A DNA stretch of 64,000 nt from UBA7672 sp963718145 (GCA_963718145.1 CAVQYJ010000001.1:62001-126000), one strand, 5' to 3'. Shown: positions 43,931 to 53,475, counted from the stretch's first letter. Numbers and translations: made by a program. Notes: generated from the letters alone by a model not told the origin.

Positions 43931-44290
43931 TTGCGTGCGGAACTGCTGGGTAGGGAGCGCCGGCGCCGCTGGACGCGCGAACAGAAATGGGCCGTCCTGA
44001 ACGAGATCGGCGTTGATGGCGCGAGTGTGAGCGACGTCGCCCGCCGGCACGATGTTCCCCGTCAGAATCTCTACCAGTGGCGTCGCGATGTGCAGCGGCA
44101 GGCTCTGAGCGAGAGCCTCGGCGTTACCTTCATCCCGGTTGCGCCGCCGCCCGAGCAGTTGCGTTCGTCCTCCGCGGGTACAAATTGCGGGGTTGAGATC
44201 GTTCTTCGCAATGGCCGCGGTCTGCGCGACGTCGCCCGCTTAGGTGAGAGTGAGTTGGTTCAGCTGATCCGCGTTGTCGAGCGCGCATGA
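43931..44290 (+). CDS. tnpA: IS66 family accessory protein TnpA
   Basis: The 119-aa product has an N-terminal helix-turn-helix of the transposase-8 type (RRRWTREQKWAVLNEIGVDGASVSDVARRHDVPRQNLYQWRRD) and a C-terminal IEIVLRNGRGLRV-like segment typical of IS66 OrfA. TTG start with GGAGG upstream. Its stop overlaps the tnpB ATG. It is required with TnpB for transposition in IS66 elements. Confidence 0.92.
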   Translation: MRAELLGRERRRRWTREQKWAVLNEIGVDGASVSDVARRHDVPRQNLYQWRRDVQRQALSESLGVTFIPVAPPPEQLRSSSAGTNCGVEIVLRNGRGLRDVARLGESELVQLIRVVERA

Positions 44291-44634
44291 TCGGGCTGGG
44301 ATCGGGCGTCAGGGTCTATCTCGCCGCAGGCAAGACCGACATGCGCTGCGGCATTGGCGGCCTGTGCGCTTTGACGCGCGATGGCCTGGCGCTGGAGCCG
44401 AGCGATACGCGTGTCGTTGTGGTCTTCCGCGGTCGCAAAGGGGATCGGATAAAAATCCTGCACTGGGACGGGCAAGGTTTTTGTCTCTATTATAAAGTTC
44501 TTGAGCGCGGACACTTTCCCTGGCCGAACGCATCGTCAGGAACCGCGAGCTTGACGGCTGCGCAGATGTCGATGCTGTGGGAGGGCATCGACTGGCGCCA
44601 GCCGCAATGGACATCAGCCCCGCTGCGGGCTTGA
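44287..44634 (+). CDS. tnpB: IS66 family insertion sequence element accessory protein TnpB
   Basis: The 115-aa product has the conserved IS66 OrfB pattern: KTDMRCGIGGLCAL, VVVFRGRKGDRIKILHWDGQGFCLYYKVLERGHFPWP and a C-terminal LTAAQMSMLWEGIDWR. The ATG overlaps the tnpA TGA. Length is normal. Confidence 0.93.
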   Translation: MIGLGSGVRVYLAAGKTDMRCGIGGLCALTRDGLALEPSDTRVVVVFRGRKGDRIKILHWDGQGFCLYYKVLERGHFPWPNASSGTASLTAAQMSMLWEGIDWRQPQWTSAPLRA

Positions 44635-44697
44635 AAATATCTGCATCGATCGACGTCGACTTATCCCCTCGCGAATCGGTGCGTGCTATGATTCGGC

Positions 44698-46302
44698 ATG
44701 TCCGGGGCCGCTGCATCCCTTCCTGAAGATCCCGCCGCGCTGAAGGCCCTGGTGCTTCGGTTGCAGAGCGAGTTGCGCGCCCGCGATCTCTTGATCGAAA
44801 GTCTGCGGATCCGGATCGTGCGGTTGCGGCGGCAGAAGCATGGCGCGAGCTCCGAGAAGATCGAGCGCGAGATCGAGCAGCTCGAGCTTGTCCTCGAAGG
44901 GGTTGAGATAGCCGCGGCTGAAACGACCGATGCGCCGGTGGATGAAGGCGCCGAGGCTGCTGATGCGCCTGCGGGCGTTGATCGGGCCAGGAAGCCCCGC
45001 CGCCGCCCTCGCGTGTCGGACGCGACGCCGCGCCAGCGGGTTCTGTTCGACCCGGGCGAGGACTGCCCCGCGTGCGGCGGCCCGCTGCGGACGATCTGCG
45101 AAGACGTGAGCGAGATGCTTGACATGATCGCCGCCAAACTGACGGTCACCGAGATCGTGCGTCCGAGAAAGTCCTGTCGGTGCTGCGAGACGATCGTGCA
45201 GACCCCGGCGCCGAGCCGCCCGATACCGGGCAGCATGGCGGGCCCGAGCCTGCTCGCGTTCATTCTGGTCTCCAAATACGACGACCACCTTCCCTTGTAC
45301 CGCCTCAACGAGATCTTCGAGCGTATGGGCGCGGATATCCCCGATACGACGCTGGCCGACTGGTGCGGGCGCAGCGTTCGGACTTTGGCCCCGTTGGTCG
45401 ACCGGATCCGACAAAGCGTGATGGCCGGCGACCGGGTTCATGGCGATGACACGCATATCCGGGTTCTTGATCGCGACCGCCGCATCGAGGGTCTTGGAAA
45501 AGGCGTCAGCCAGGGCCGGATCTGGACTTATGTCCGCGACGACCGGGCATGGGCCGGACCGGCGCCGCCTGCGGTGGCCTACTACTTCTCGCCAGATCGC
45601 AAGGGGATCCGACCGCAGGAACATCTGGCGGACTTTGCCGGTATCCTTCAGGCCGACGCCTATGCCGGGTTCAGGGAGCTCTACAAACCTGATCCCGACG
45701 GCAAGGTGCGGATTATCGAAGCTGCATGTTGGGCGCATCTGAGACGGGAGTTCCACGATCTCTGGAAATCCCAGAAGCTCGACCTCGCCAAGGACGCACT
45801 CGACCGGATCGGCGCCCTTTATGACATCGAACGCGAAATCCATGGCCTGTCGGCCGAGGAGCGCCGATCGATCCGGCGGTCGAAGAGCAAACCGATCGTC
45901 GATGCGTTCGAGACTTGGGCGCGGGCTCAGCTGAGCGCCATCTCTCGCAAGGGCGATCTCGCCAAGGCCATCAATTATGGCCTCAATCGTTGGGCATCGT
46001 TCACCCTGTTCCTCGAGGACGGACGTATCGCGATCGATAACAATGCAGCCGAGCGCGCCATGCGGCCCATTGGAATCGGCAGAAAAAACTGGTTGTTCGC
46101 CGGTAGCGATGCCGGAGGCGAGACGCTCGCGAGCGCGATGACGATCATCGAAACCGCGAAAATCTGCGGGCTCGATCCGCAAGCCTACCTCACAGACGTG
46201 CTGTCACGCATCCACGACCACAAGATCAACCGGATCGATGAGCTTCTTCCCTGGAACTGGGCCCCCATGGGCGTCGCGCCAGCGCACAAGCAAGCCGCCT
46301 GA
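44698..46302 (+). CDS. tnpC: IS66 family transposase TnpC
   Basis: The 534-aa product has the IS66 layout: N-terminal leucine-zipper region (about 14-65), zinc-finger-like CPACGGPL and CRCC motifs (about 120-160), and a DDE core with D in GDDTHIRVLD, D in LQADAYAGF and E in NNAAERAMRPI near the C-terminus, followed by the IS66 C-terminal domain (TDVLSRIHDHKINRIDELLPWNW). No interruption is seen, so the transposase should be active. Confidence 0.95.
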   Translation: MSGAAASLPEDPAALKALVLRLQSELRARDLLIESLRIRIVRLRRQKHGASSEKIEREIEQLELVLEGVEIAAAETTDAPVDEGAEAADAPAGVDRARKPRRRPRVSDATPRQRVLFDPGEDCPACGGPLRTICEDVSEMLDMIAAKLTVTEIVRPRKSCRCCETIVQTPAPSRPIPGSMAGPSLLAFILVSKYDDHLPLYRLNEIFERMGADIPDTTLADWCGRSVRTLAPLVDRIRQSVMAGDRVHGDDTHIRVLDRDRRIEGLGKGVSQGRIWTYVRDDRAWAGPAPPAVAYYFSPDRKGIRPQEHLADFAGILQADAYAGFRELYKPDPDGKVRIIEAACWAHLRREFHDLWKSQKLDLAKDALDRIGALYDIEREIHGLSAEERRSIRRSKSKPIVDAFETWARAQLSAISRKGDLAKAINYGLNRWASFTLFLEDGRIAIDNNAAERAMRPIGIGRKNWLFAGSDAGGETLASAMTIIETAKICGLDPQAYLTDVLSRIHDHKINRIDELLPWNWAPMGVAPAHKQAA

Positions 46303-46416
46303 TCGCGGAACCCTGTCTGATGACGTCCTTGAGGACGTCGCTAACGACGTCCCCTGATCTTGGCGCACAATCACAGATCGTTCGGCATCACAAGGCCGGG
46401 GCAATCGGGCGGTTAC

Positions 46417-46424
46417 CCTTCTCA
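46417..46424. repeat. IS66 target-site duplication, right copy
   Basis: CCTTCTCA, identical to 43835-43842. Confidence 0.93.
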
Positions 46425-46978
46425 CTCGCCAGCTTCGCGTAGAACGTGACGGCTTTCACTCGGGAGAAGTATGGGGCTTGGTCAGCCTGCCGGACGGCTC
46501 AACAGGTGCCAACCTGTATGCCGGTAAGGATGCTCAAGCCAGCCGCGACTAAGGCCAGGGAGACGCGCAGCGCCGGTGCTCCGCGAGGCCTCCAGAGCGA
46601 ATCTGATTTGTTCATCAGGTGAATCCCCGAGCGAACTCAGACAGCTTGGCATCGTGTAGGTAGGTCGGATCTCGGCCCCACCGGATCCGTCCGGGAGGGG
46701 TGCGCTTGTTCCTGCGCATCCTCCAACGCACGCTGCGATCCGTGCCATGTGTGCCGGTCGGCCAGCACCCGTGCACAGATTTGGCCAGACACCGGCATGT
46801 GACCTGCCTTTGGATTTTCGGGCCTCCCCAAGCTTGAATGACGAATGGCAGTTTCGGGCCCCAAGTACTAACCCGCTAGCGCGGGAGTTGAGCGTGGCGC
46901 CAGGGGAGTAGACTTCGTCGTTCTGTGCCTCCGGGTAGCACCCGGATTGGCTGGGAAGCGCCCCATCGGGAGGCTCCC
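46425..46978. other. Gap between IS66 and integrase gene
   Basis: No supported gene. Short minus-strand frames (for example 46637-46864) lack domain features. The last part carries the ribosome binding site GGGAGG of the integrase gene and may include the left end of the IS91-type unit, which I cannot place. Confidence 0.4.
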
Positions 46979-47905
46979 ATGGCCGACGACAGCAAGCAAC
47001 CGATCCATCCTCTTCGCCAGCGCATGATCGAAGACATGACCCTGCGAGGGCTCAGCCTCGCAAGTCAGAACAACTACCTGCGCGCCGTCCGCAGCTGTTG
47101 CGCCACCATGAAGAAGCGGCCTGAGGATCTATCGGCGGAGGATGTCCGCAGCTTCCTGCTGCACCTGCAGTCGCGCGCCCTCAGCATCGCCGCGATCAAT
47201 GGGTATGCGACTGGTCTGCGCTTCTTCCTGCGTGTCACTCTGGGGCGCGGGGCCGGCTTCGATCGCGTGCCGGTCCTGAAGGAGCGTCGCAGACTTCCCA
47301 TGGTGCTGACGCCAGAGGAGGTGGCGAGGATCATCGCTGCCGCTCCCGGCCTCAAGTACCGCACCGCGCTCAGTGTCACCTATGGGGCCGGCCTCAGGGC
47401 CTCCGAGGCCGCCTCCCTCAAGGTCTCCAGCATCGACAGCCGCGCCATGACCCTCTCCATCGAGCAGGGCAAGGGCCGCAAGGATCGCAAGGCCAAGCTC
47501 TCGCCACCGCTGCTGGATATGTTGCGCAAGTGGTGGCAGATCGCCCGTCCACAGGTCTGGCTCTTTCCCAGCCGAAGCGGTGTGCTCAACCCGATCAGCG
47601 CACGTCAGCTGTCGCGCCAGTTCGCTCACGCGGTCGAGGCCGCAGAGATCAGGAAGCCCGGCCGCGTCACCCTGCACACTCTGCGGCATTCCTTCGCCAC
47701 CCACCTTCTCGAAGGCGGCGTCGACATCCGGGTGATCCAGGTCATGCTCGGCCACGCCAAGCTGGAGACCACCACGATCTACACAAGGGTCTCGCCCAAG
47801 CTGATTCAGGACGACGATGAGCCCGTTCGACAGTCTGCCGGCGATCGAGCGCCCGCCGCGCTGACGGCGCCTTGCCGCGCCCACAGTTCGAGGTTGCGGA
47901 CATAG
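46979..47905 (+). CDS. Tyrosine recombinase/integrase associated with IS91-type transposase
   Basis: ATG 46979 has GGGAGG 6 nt upstream and is preferred over the start at 46925. The 308-aa product has the N-terminal SAM-like core-binding domain (MIEDMTLRGLSLASQNNYLRAV...) and a catalytic domain with the R-H-R-(H)-Y set: Arg in GAGLRASEAASL, HTLRHSFATHLLE, LGHAKLETTTIYTRV with the nucleophilic Tyr. It overlaps the downstream transposase gene and probably cooperates with it in movement. Confidence 0.9.
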   Translation: MADDSKQPIHPLRQRMIEDMTLRGLSLASQNNYLRAVRSCCATMKKRPEDLSAEDVRSFLLHLQSRALSIAAINGYATGLRFFLRVTLGRGAGFDRVPVLKERRRLPMVLTPEEVARIIAAAPGLKYRTALSVTYGAGLRASEAASLKVSSIDSRAMTLSIEQGKGRKDRKAKLSPPLLDMLRKWWQIARPQVWLFPSRSGVLNPISARQLSRQFAHAVEAAEIRKPGRVTLHTLRHSFATHLLEGGVDIRVIQVMLGHAKLETTTIYTRVSPKLIQDDDEPVRQSAGDRAPAALTAPCRAHSSRLRT

Positions 47906-49073
47906 TCCGCAGCCTCGGGGCGTCGTTGCGAGCGGGGCTCAGCCGCGACCAGCACCGTGCAGTCTCGGCGATCGAGGCCTGTCGCACCGCAGTTCTCGGC
48001 GGCCATGTCAGCGCCTGCGAGGACTGCGCCCACATCGACGTCGCCTACAACTCCTGCCGCAACCGGATTGCCCGAAGTGCCAGGCTGCGGCGGCCTATGA
48101 CTGGCTGGAGGCCCGACGTCGGGACCTCCTGCCGGTGGCCTATTACCACGTCGTGTTCACGCTGCCGGCGGCGATCGCCGACATCGCATTCACCAACAAG
48201 GCTGCGGTCTACGACGCCCTGTTCAAGGCGACGGCGGAGACGCTGCTCACCATCGGCGCCGACCCGAAGCATCTCGGCGCAAAGCTCGGCGCAACCCTGG
48301 TGCTGCACACCTGGGGTTCAGCCATGACCCATCACCCTCATATCCACGGCATCGTCCCCGGCGGCGGATTATCGCCGGACGGCTCACGCTGGATCGACTG
48401 CCGCAAGCGGTTCTTCCTGCCCGTACGCGTTCTCTCGCGCCTGTTCCGCCGGCTGATGTGCGAGCGCCTCGAAGCGCTCCATGCCAAAGGCGAGCTCCGG
48501 TTCTTTGGACGCAACGAGAGCCTGGCAGACGGGGCCGCATTCGCCACCATGATCAGCCAGGAGCGCCGGCGCGACTGGGTCGTCTATGCCAAGCAGCCGT
48601 TTGCCGGGCCCGAGCAGGTGCTCGCCTATCTCGCCCGCTACACCCACCGCATCGCCATCTCGAACAGCCGCATCACCGCATTCGACGGCCAGCGCGTCAC
48701 GTTCAAGGTCAAGGACTACCGCAAGGCCGGCGCAGACCGCTACGGATCGATGACCCTCGGCGCACCTGAGTTCATGCGCCGGTTTCTCTCCCATGTCCTC
48801 CCCGACCGGTTCCACCGCATCCGCCATGTCGGGTTCCTCGCCAACACTCAACGCGCGAAGCTCGTCGCCCGCGCGCGTGAGCTACTGACCGATCGGATGG
48901 CGCCATCGCAGCCGGCGCCCGAGACTGCAGAGCCGGTCGCCGAGGCTACGCCTGTTCCGGCGCCATGCCCGTGCTGCGGCGGCAAGATGATCCTCAGTCA
49001 GATCATCGAGAGGGCGTCCTGGCTGCGGCCACGTCGGACATCGACACCAGCCCTGACGATCGACAGCTCATGA
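47872..49073 (+). pseudogene. IS91 family transposase (HUH, YxxxY), frameshifted
   Basis: The N-terminal frame (47872 on) carries RDQHRAVSAIEACRTAVLGGHVSACEDC and SCRNR, the start of the zinc-binding region. At about 48065 the sequence lacks one base; the downstream frame continues CPKCQAAAAYDWLEARRRDLLPVAYYHVVFTLP, so the Cys motif is split. The rest is intact: HUH motif in MTHHPHIHGIVPGGG, YLARY (YxxxY catalytic pair) followed by THRIAISNSRI, and a C-terminal CPCCGGKM zinc knuckle. Full length would be about 400 aa. Either an inactive copy or an indel error. Confidence 0.88.
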
Positions 49074-49749
49074 GCGCCATGGCGACTGCCCCCGACACGA
49101 TCGCTTCTCATCAACCCTCCTACTGCGAGGGACGCGCCGCGCTGCGCTCAACCGGCGCGTTCACCGCCAGAACGCTCTGCTCCAACACCAGACGCCACCG
49201 TCCAGCGGGCTCATCCTCGACAGGTTCAGAGCTCAGATCGCCGCATCCGGCATCGCACCACGCGTGCGCGCTCCGTCGACACCTTCAAATATCCATAGAC
49301 CACACCCGTCGTCCGCGGGTCAGACATGGGGCTTTCTACGACGCCCGCCCAGCGCACGCCGCTATCACCTCAGGGCGGGCGTCGTAGAAACCTAAACCAC
49401 AATGCTCTCTCGTCCCATTTCTCTGCAACGCCCAAATTGAGCCGTGTTGCGGACGATTGCCGGTCGGCACCACGTGATGAGGCAGGCGAGGCTGCTGCCC
49501 TACATGGTGTGAAGTGTGGGACGCAGAAGGCCCGCGTTGATATTGCCCACATTGACCGGCCCTTTTTTCACGCTCGCTGGCAGACATGTGCGCTGCCAAT
49601 GCGAAACCGCCGCCCCAGCGGTGGGCTAGGACGGTGGCGGTGCAGTCAAGCAGTACATGGAACAGGGGCCAGCGTGACGCAAACGACAAGGGTAGCGGTC
49701 GAAAGGCTACGGCGGAATTCGGGCGTTGCCCTCAACCCATCCTGCCGCC
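49074..49749. other. Gap between IS91-type unit and podJ
   Basis: No supported gene on either strand; open frames are short and of atypical composition. The segment includes the 18-bp inverted repeat at 49333-49390 and probably the right end of the IS91-type unit, followed by DNA downstream of podJ. Confidence 0.45.
49333..49390. repeat. Perfect 18-bp inverted repeat (hairpin)
   Basis: TTTCTACGACGCCCGCCC at 49333-49350 is repeated in exact inverted form at 49373-49390, with a 22-bp spacer. It lies 260 bp after the IS91 transposase stop. It could be the foldback origin end of the element or a transcription terminator without a U-tract. Confidence 0.85.
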
Positions 49750-52700
49750 TCAGTTGTCCGAGTTCAGCGTTGCGGCGCGGAGCTGGCGGAGGAGGGTGAC
49801 GCTGGCTTCGCCGGTGACGGCGAGGTCGTTGTCCTTCTCGAAGGCGCGGATGGCGTCTTCGGTCTTGACGTTCATCTTGCCGTCTGCGGCGCCGGGAGCG
49901 TAGCCGAGGCGTTCCAGCATGCGCTGGACTTCCGATATCTGCGTGCCCGAGGCGACATCCCACGGGCGGCGGCCGAAATCGCCGTTGGCGCGGGCGATCG
50001 AGGCTTTGGGGTTGTAGGCGCGGGCGCGGCGCTTGATCTGCTCGGCGTCGTTGACCGGCAGGTCGGCGAAGAGGCCGCGGGCGCGGCGGGCGGCGTCCTG
50101 GTCGCCGGCCCGGCCGGAGACTTCGAACCAGAAGGCGGCTTCCGGCTTGTCCTGCGTGAGGCCAAGGCCCTGCTCGTAGAGCACGGCAAGGTTGTACTGG
50201 CTGTCGACGAGGCCGTGGTCGGAGGCCTGGCGGAACCATTCGACGGCGGCGGCATAGCTCTGCGGGCCGGCGTCGCCCTCGGCGTAGAACACGGCGAGGT
50301 CGTGCATGGCCTTCACGTTGCCGCCGATGGCGGCCTTTTCGGTCCAGGCGCGGGACTGGGCCATGTCGCGCGGCACGCCTTCGCCCTTTTCGTAGAGCTT
50401 GGCGAGGCGGTATTCGGCCATCACCAGGCCGCGGCCGGCCGCGTCCTTCATCATCTGCACGCCGCGCTGTTTCTCTCCGGACTGCAGCAGTTCCAGCGCC
50501 TGGTCGTGCAACGCCACCGGGTCGCCCTGGCGGACGGCTTCGGCGAGAGTGATGCCGGGGGCGACTGCGGTGGCGGGTGTGGTGGTCGCTCTGGCGGCGG
50601 GTGTGGCGGCGGGTGTGGTGGGTGTTGCGGTTGTGGTGTCGAAGAGCTCTGCGGCGGTGGCGGCTTCGGAGGCGATGGTGGGCGGCGCGTCGGGTGCGAA
50701 GAGGTCGGTTGCGGCGCCCGCCGCCTGCGTGGCGGTGGGCGCGGCCGCGGCGGTAGGCGCGGCGGGGTCGAGTTTCGCAAAATCGTCGCCCCTGGCTTCC
50801 TGCTTGCCGCGCATGACGGTGAGGACGCCGCCGCCGGCGACGGCGACAGCGAGGGCGGCGGAGGCAATCAGCGGACCCTTGCCGATGCCCTTCTTGGCAG
50901 GGGCGGTGACCGTAGCGATGCGGCGGCCCTGACGGGCGGCGCGGCGGGCTTCCTCGATATAGCCGGGCGCGGGCCGATCGCGGCCGTCGTCAGATGGGAG
51001 ATCGGCGACGAACTCGCCTGCGCCAATCGGGGCAACCGGAGCGAGCACGACATCGTCGGTGTCGAGCAGGTCCTCGATCTTGTTGGCCGGCGCGATGCCG
51101 GTAGCGGAGGCTTGCGCCACCCTGGGCGCCTCATCGGCGAACAGCATGCTGTCGCGGGCGCGGTCGAAGGGCGGGGGCTCGACGCCGATGACGTCGTCAT
51201 TCTCTGCAGCACTGACGCTGGCGATGGCGGCGGCGCTGGGGGCGGCGCGCGATTGCGGCGCGTCGTCGTCCAGCACGATGAAATCGTCGGACATTGCGGG
51301 GATATCGCGCGAGACCGCAGCCTCGGGGCGGCTGCGGGCGCCGTCTTCGACCTCTTCCAGGCGGCGGGCGAGCGAGGAGATCGTCTTGTGCACCGGTGCG
51401 AGCTGGGTTGAGGACTGCTCACCCACCTCGTCCATGCGGCGCTGCATGTCGGAGAGCATTTCCGAGAGGCGCGCCTCGTGGGTGCGGCCGGACTCGGAGA
51501 GGCGGGTCTCGAACGTGCGCAGGGATTCCTGATGCTGGCTCTGCAGGCGGTCCGCCACGCGCGCGACCTGTTCGCCGATCTGGCCGATGGCTTCGGCGCT
51601 GCGGCGCTCGCTGTCGCGCACGCGCTCGTCGAGCCGGTCGGCGAGGCGATCAACCTCGGCGCTGTCGAGCGTGCGCGATTCGAGCGTGTGCTCGGAGATG
51701 CGATCGTTGAGCGCGCGGATGCCCTCTTCGTGGCGGCGTTGCAGCCGTTCGGCGACGAGACCCACTTGCTGGCCGACGGCGTCGAGCGCCGAGGCGCTGC
51801 GCTGTTCCAGGTTCTTGATCCGGTCGTCGACCGTCGTGTTGAGCCGGCCGATGTCATTGCGGATCGAGGAGACGGCCTCGTTGGCCGTGCGCCCAGCGGT
51901 TTCGGCCTGGCCGAGGCGCGCGTCGATCACGTCGGCGAGGCGAAGCATCTCGCGGCGGACATCGTCCACGGACCGGTCGTCGCCGCGCGTTTCGACGGCG
52001 CGCAAGCGATCGTCGACCGCGCGCGACATGCGCTCGACCTGGGCGCTCATCGCTTCGACGGCGTCGGCCTGGCGGGCTTCGGAAATCTGGACCTGTTCCT
52101 GCACCTGGCGCAGGGCGCGTTCGAGGCGGTCGGTCTTTTCCGGATGGACCTGGCCCGAGCGCATGACCTCTTCCAGCCGGCGCTCGACATCGGCGCGCAC
52201 GGCGTGGATCGGACGCGACAGATCTTCGGCGAGGCTGTCGAGGCGCTTCTGGAACAGCGCCTGCATCTGAGCGAACTCTTCAACCTGGCCTCGGGCGCTG
52301 GCGGCGCGCGTAACCTTGTCGTCGAGTTCGTTGACGGAGCGCTCCAGCACGTGGACGGCGCCGTCGGACTTGCGCTCGGCGCGGCTGACGCGCTCGGTAA
52401 TGCGGTTGACCGCGTCATTGAGCGAGTTCATCGCCTCGCGTGTTTTTTCCTCGATGCCCTCGACCTTCTCGAGGACCTCCTTGGACATCTGGCGCGAGCG
52501 CGCAAGGTTGGATTCGAGAGCGCGCTCGGTTTTCCAGCCGGATTCATGAGCGGCGCGTTCGGTCTTGGTCTCGAAATTCTCGAAGCGTGCGGCAGCCTCG
52601 CTGATGCGGCCGATCGCGCCTTCCATCTTGCGCTCGGTGGCGGAGATCTGCTGCTCGACCTGGTCGATCCGGCCCGACAGGGCTGTGGAGGTTGTCCGCA

Positions 52701-53325
52701 CTGCGGAGGTGACCGCGTTATCGAGGCTGCGCGTCATGTCGTCGACACGATCGGAGAACTTGCCGACGCTGTCGTTTACATGCGCGCGAAGATCGCTGCC
52801 GTCGGCTTCGATGATGTTCAGCCGTTCCTGGACGCCTTCGGCAAGGCGCGCCAACGAGGTTTCCAACGATTTCAGCGCAGACAGGGAGGCGCTGCTGGTC
52901 GATGTCGCCTCGACGCTTTCGATACGGGAGCGCAGGGCAGTCTGCGTCGTCTCGATCTCGCCCATGGCGCGCGTGACGCGCTCCAGCGCGGTAAGCTGCG
53001 CCTTGCCGGATACTTCCACCTTGCCCATGAGGCCAAGGATCGCCTTGTCGAGGCCGGAGACGGCGCGGGCCGAACGGGTCTGGGTCGCTTCCAGCTTTTG
53101 CGAGAGCTGGTCGATCTCGACCGACATCCGGCGCAGGTCCGAATCAGCGGCCGAGCGCGGCGGCGGATCGTCGATCTCGAACTCCTGGATAGGCAGGCCA
53201 TCGCCGTCGAGCAGCAGTGTGTTGAGGTACTGGCCAAGCGTAACGCCGCGGCTTTGCGCGCGTTCGCGAGCGATCGACCGGGCCTTGGGGTCGATTCCCT
53301 TCACGCTCCAGGGACCTTGCGTCAT
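49750..53325 (-). CDS. podJ: Polar localization factor PodJ
   Basis: The 1191-aa product starts at MTQGPWSVKGIDPKARSIARERA (GGGAG with 6-nt spacer upstream), the N-terminal motif of Caulobacter PodJ, followed by RGVTLGQYLNTLLL. Residues about 65-650 are predicted coiled coil with many Glu/Arg heptads. An acidic/Ala-Pro region leads to one membrane helix (about 818-837). The periplasmic part has Ala/Thr-rich sequence, SEL1-type repeats (about 935-1080: AEYRLAKLYEKGEGVPRDMAQ, AMHDLAVFYAEGD, SQYNLAVLYEQGLGL) and a peptidoglycan-binding domain (VQRMLERLGYAPGAADGKM...). PodJ marks the new cell pole for pilus, flagellum and division-kinase placement. A CtrA-type box lies 67 bp upstream. Confidence 0.93.
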   Translation of the reverse strand: MTQGPWSVKGIDPKARSIARERAQSRGVTLGQYLNTLLLDGDGLPIQEFEIDDPPPRSAADSDLRRMSVEIDQLSQKLEATQTRSARAVSGLDKAILGLMGKVEVSGKAQLTALERVTRAMGEIETTQTALRSRIESVEATSTSSASLSALKSLETSLARLAEGVQERLNIIEADGSDLRAHVNDSVGKFSDRVDDMTRSLDNAVTSAVRTTSTALSGRIDQVEQQISATERKMEGAIGRISEAAARFENFETKTERAAHESGWKTERALESNLARSRQMSKEVLEKVEGIEEKTREAMNSLNDAVNRITERVSRAERKSDGAVHVLERSVNELDDKVTRAASARGQVEEFAQMQALFQKRLDSLAEDLSRPIHAVRADVERRLEEVMRSGQVHPEKTDRLERALRQVQEQVQISEARQADAVEAMSAQVERMSRAVDDRLRAVETRGDDRSVDDVRREMLRLADVIDARLGQAETAGRTANEAVSSIRNDIGRLNTTVDDRIKNLEQRSASALDAVGQQVGLVAERLQRRHEEGIRALNDRISEHTLESRTLDSAEVDRLADRLDERVRDSERRSAEAIGQIGEQVARVADRLQSQHQESLRTFETRLSESGRTHEARLSEMLSDMQRRMDEVGEQSSTQLAPVHKTISSLARRLEEVEDGARSRPEAAVSRDIPAMSDDFIVLDDDAPQSRAAPSAAAIASVSAAENDDVIGVEPPPFDRARDSMLFADEAPRVAQASATGIAPANKIEDLLDTDDVVLAPVAPIGAGEFVADLPSDDGRDRPAPGYIEEARRAARQGRRIATVTAPAKKGIGKGPLIASAALAVAVAGGGVLTVMRGKQEARGDDFAKLDPAAPTAAAAPTATQAAGAATDLFAPDAPPTIASEAATAAELFDTTTATPTTPAATPAARATTTPATAVAPGITLAEAVRQGDPVALHDQALELLQSGEKQRGVQMMKDAAGRGLVMAEYRLAKLYEKGEGVPRDMAQSRAWTEKAAIGGNVKAMHDLAVFYAEGDAGPQSYAAAVEWFRQASDHGLVDSQYNLAVLYEQGLGLTQDKPEAAFWFEVSGRAGDQDAARRARGLFADLPVNDAEQIKRRARAYNPKASIARANGDFGRRPWDVASGTQISEVQRMLERLGYAPGAADGKMNVKTEDAIRAFEKDNDLAVTGEASVTLLRQLRAATLNSDN

Positions 53326-53391
53326 CAACAGCTCCCGACCGGATTGCGAGGGAACGCAATCCGCAGCCACCGGCAGTTGGCGATGGGCCGC

Positions 53392-53406
53392 TTAACGCCC
53401 GGTTAA
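53392..53406. promoter_or_regulatory. CtrA-type binding box TTAA-N7-TTAA
   Basis: TTAACGCCCGGTTAA matches the full CtrA consensus, with its nearest end 67 bp upstream of the podJ start codon. In Caulobacter, podJ is cell-cycle regulated; CtrA control here is inferred from the motif alone. Confidence 0.7.
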
Positions 53407-53460
53407 GTGTAATTTTCCCGTTGTCGCAGGCGGTTGCGAAAACCGGGACGGGAACTCGAT

Positions 53461-53474
53461 TGACCCTAGGGTCA
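53461..53474. promoter_or_regulatory. 14-bp perfect palindrome in podJ/merR intergenic region
   Basis: TGACCCTAGGGTCA is self-complementary over all 14 bp and lies between divergent podJ and the MerR gene. It is a candidate operator; the binding protein is unknown. Confidence 0.5.
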
Positions 53475-53475
53475 C

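Larger units (their letters stand above)
43843..46416 (+). mobile_element. Complete IS66-family element (2574 bp) with target duplication
   Basis: Terminal inverted repeats are clear. The left end reads GTAACCGCCCGATTGACCCGGCCTT; the right end, on the complementary strand, reads GTAACCGCCCGATTGCCCCGGCCTT. The 8-bp sequence CCTTCTCA directly flanks both ends (43835-43842 and 46417-46424), the target-site duplication size expected for IS66. Inside are tnpA, tnpB and tnpC in the usual order. The element looks intact and recently inserted. Confidence 0.95.
46979..49390 (+). mobile_element. IS91-type unit with tyrosine integrase (ends not defined)
   Basis: A tyrosine-recombinase gene overlaps an IS91-family HUH transposase gene by 34 bp, a known arrangement of one IS91 subgroup. 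The perfect 18-bp hairpin at 49333-49390 may belong to its 3' (origin-type) end. IS91 elements have no classical inverted repeats or target duplication, so the borders given here are only the span of recognisable parts. Confidence 0.65.

Noticed and set aside
46637..46864. 75-codon minus-strand frame between IS66 and the integrase
   Set aside because: No domain or conserved neighbour, typical of random open frames in this composition.
51478..53406. 642-codon plus-strand frame over podJ
   Set aside because: Mirror of the PodJ coiled coil codon pattern; no recognisable domain.
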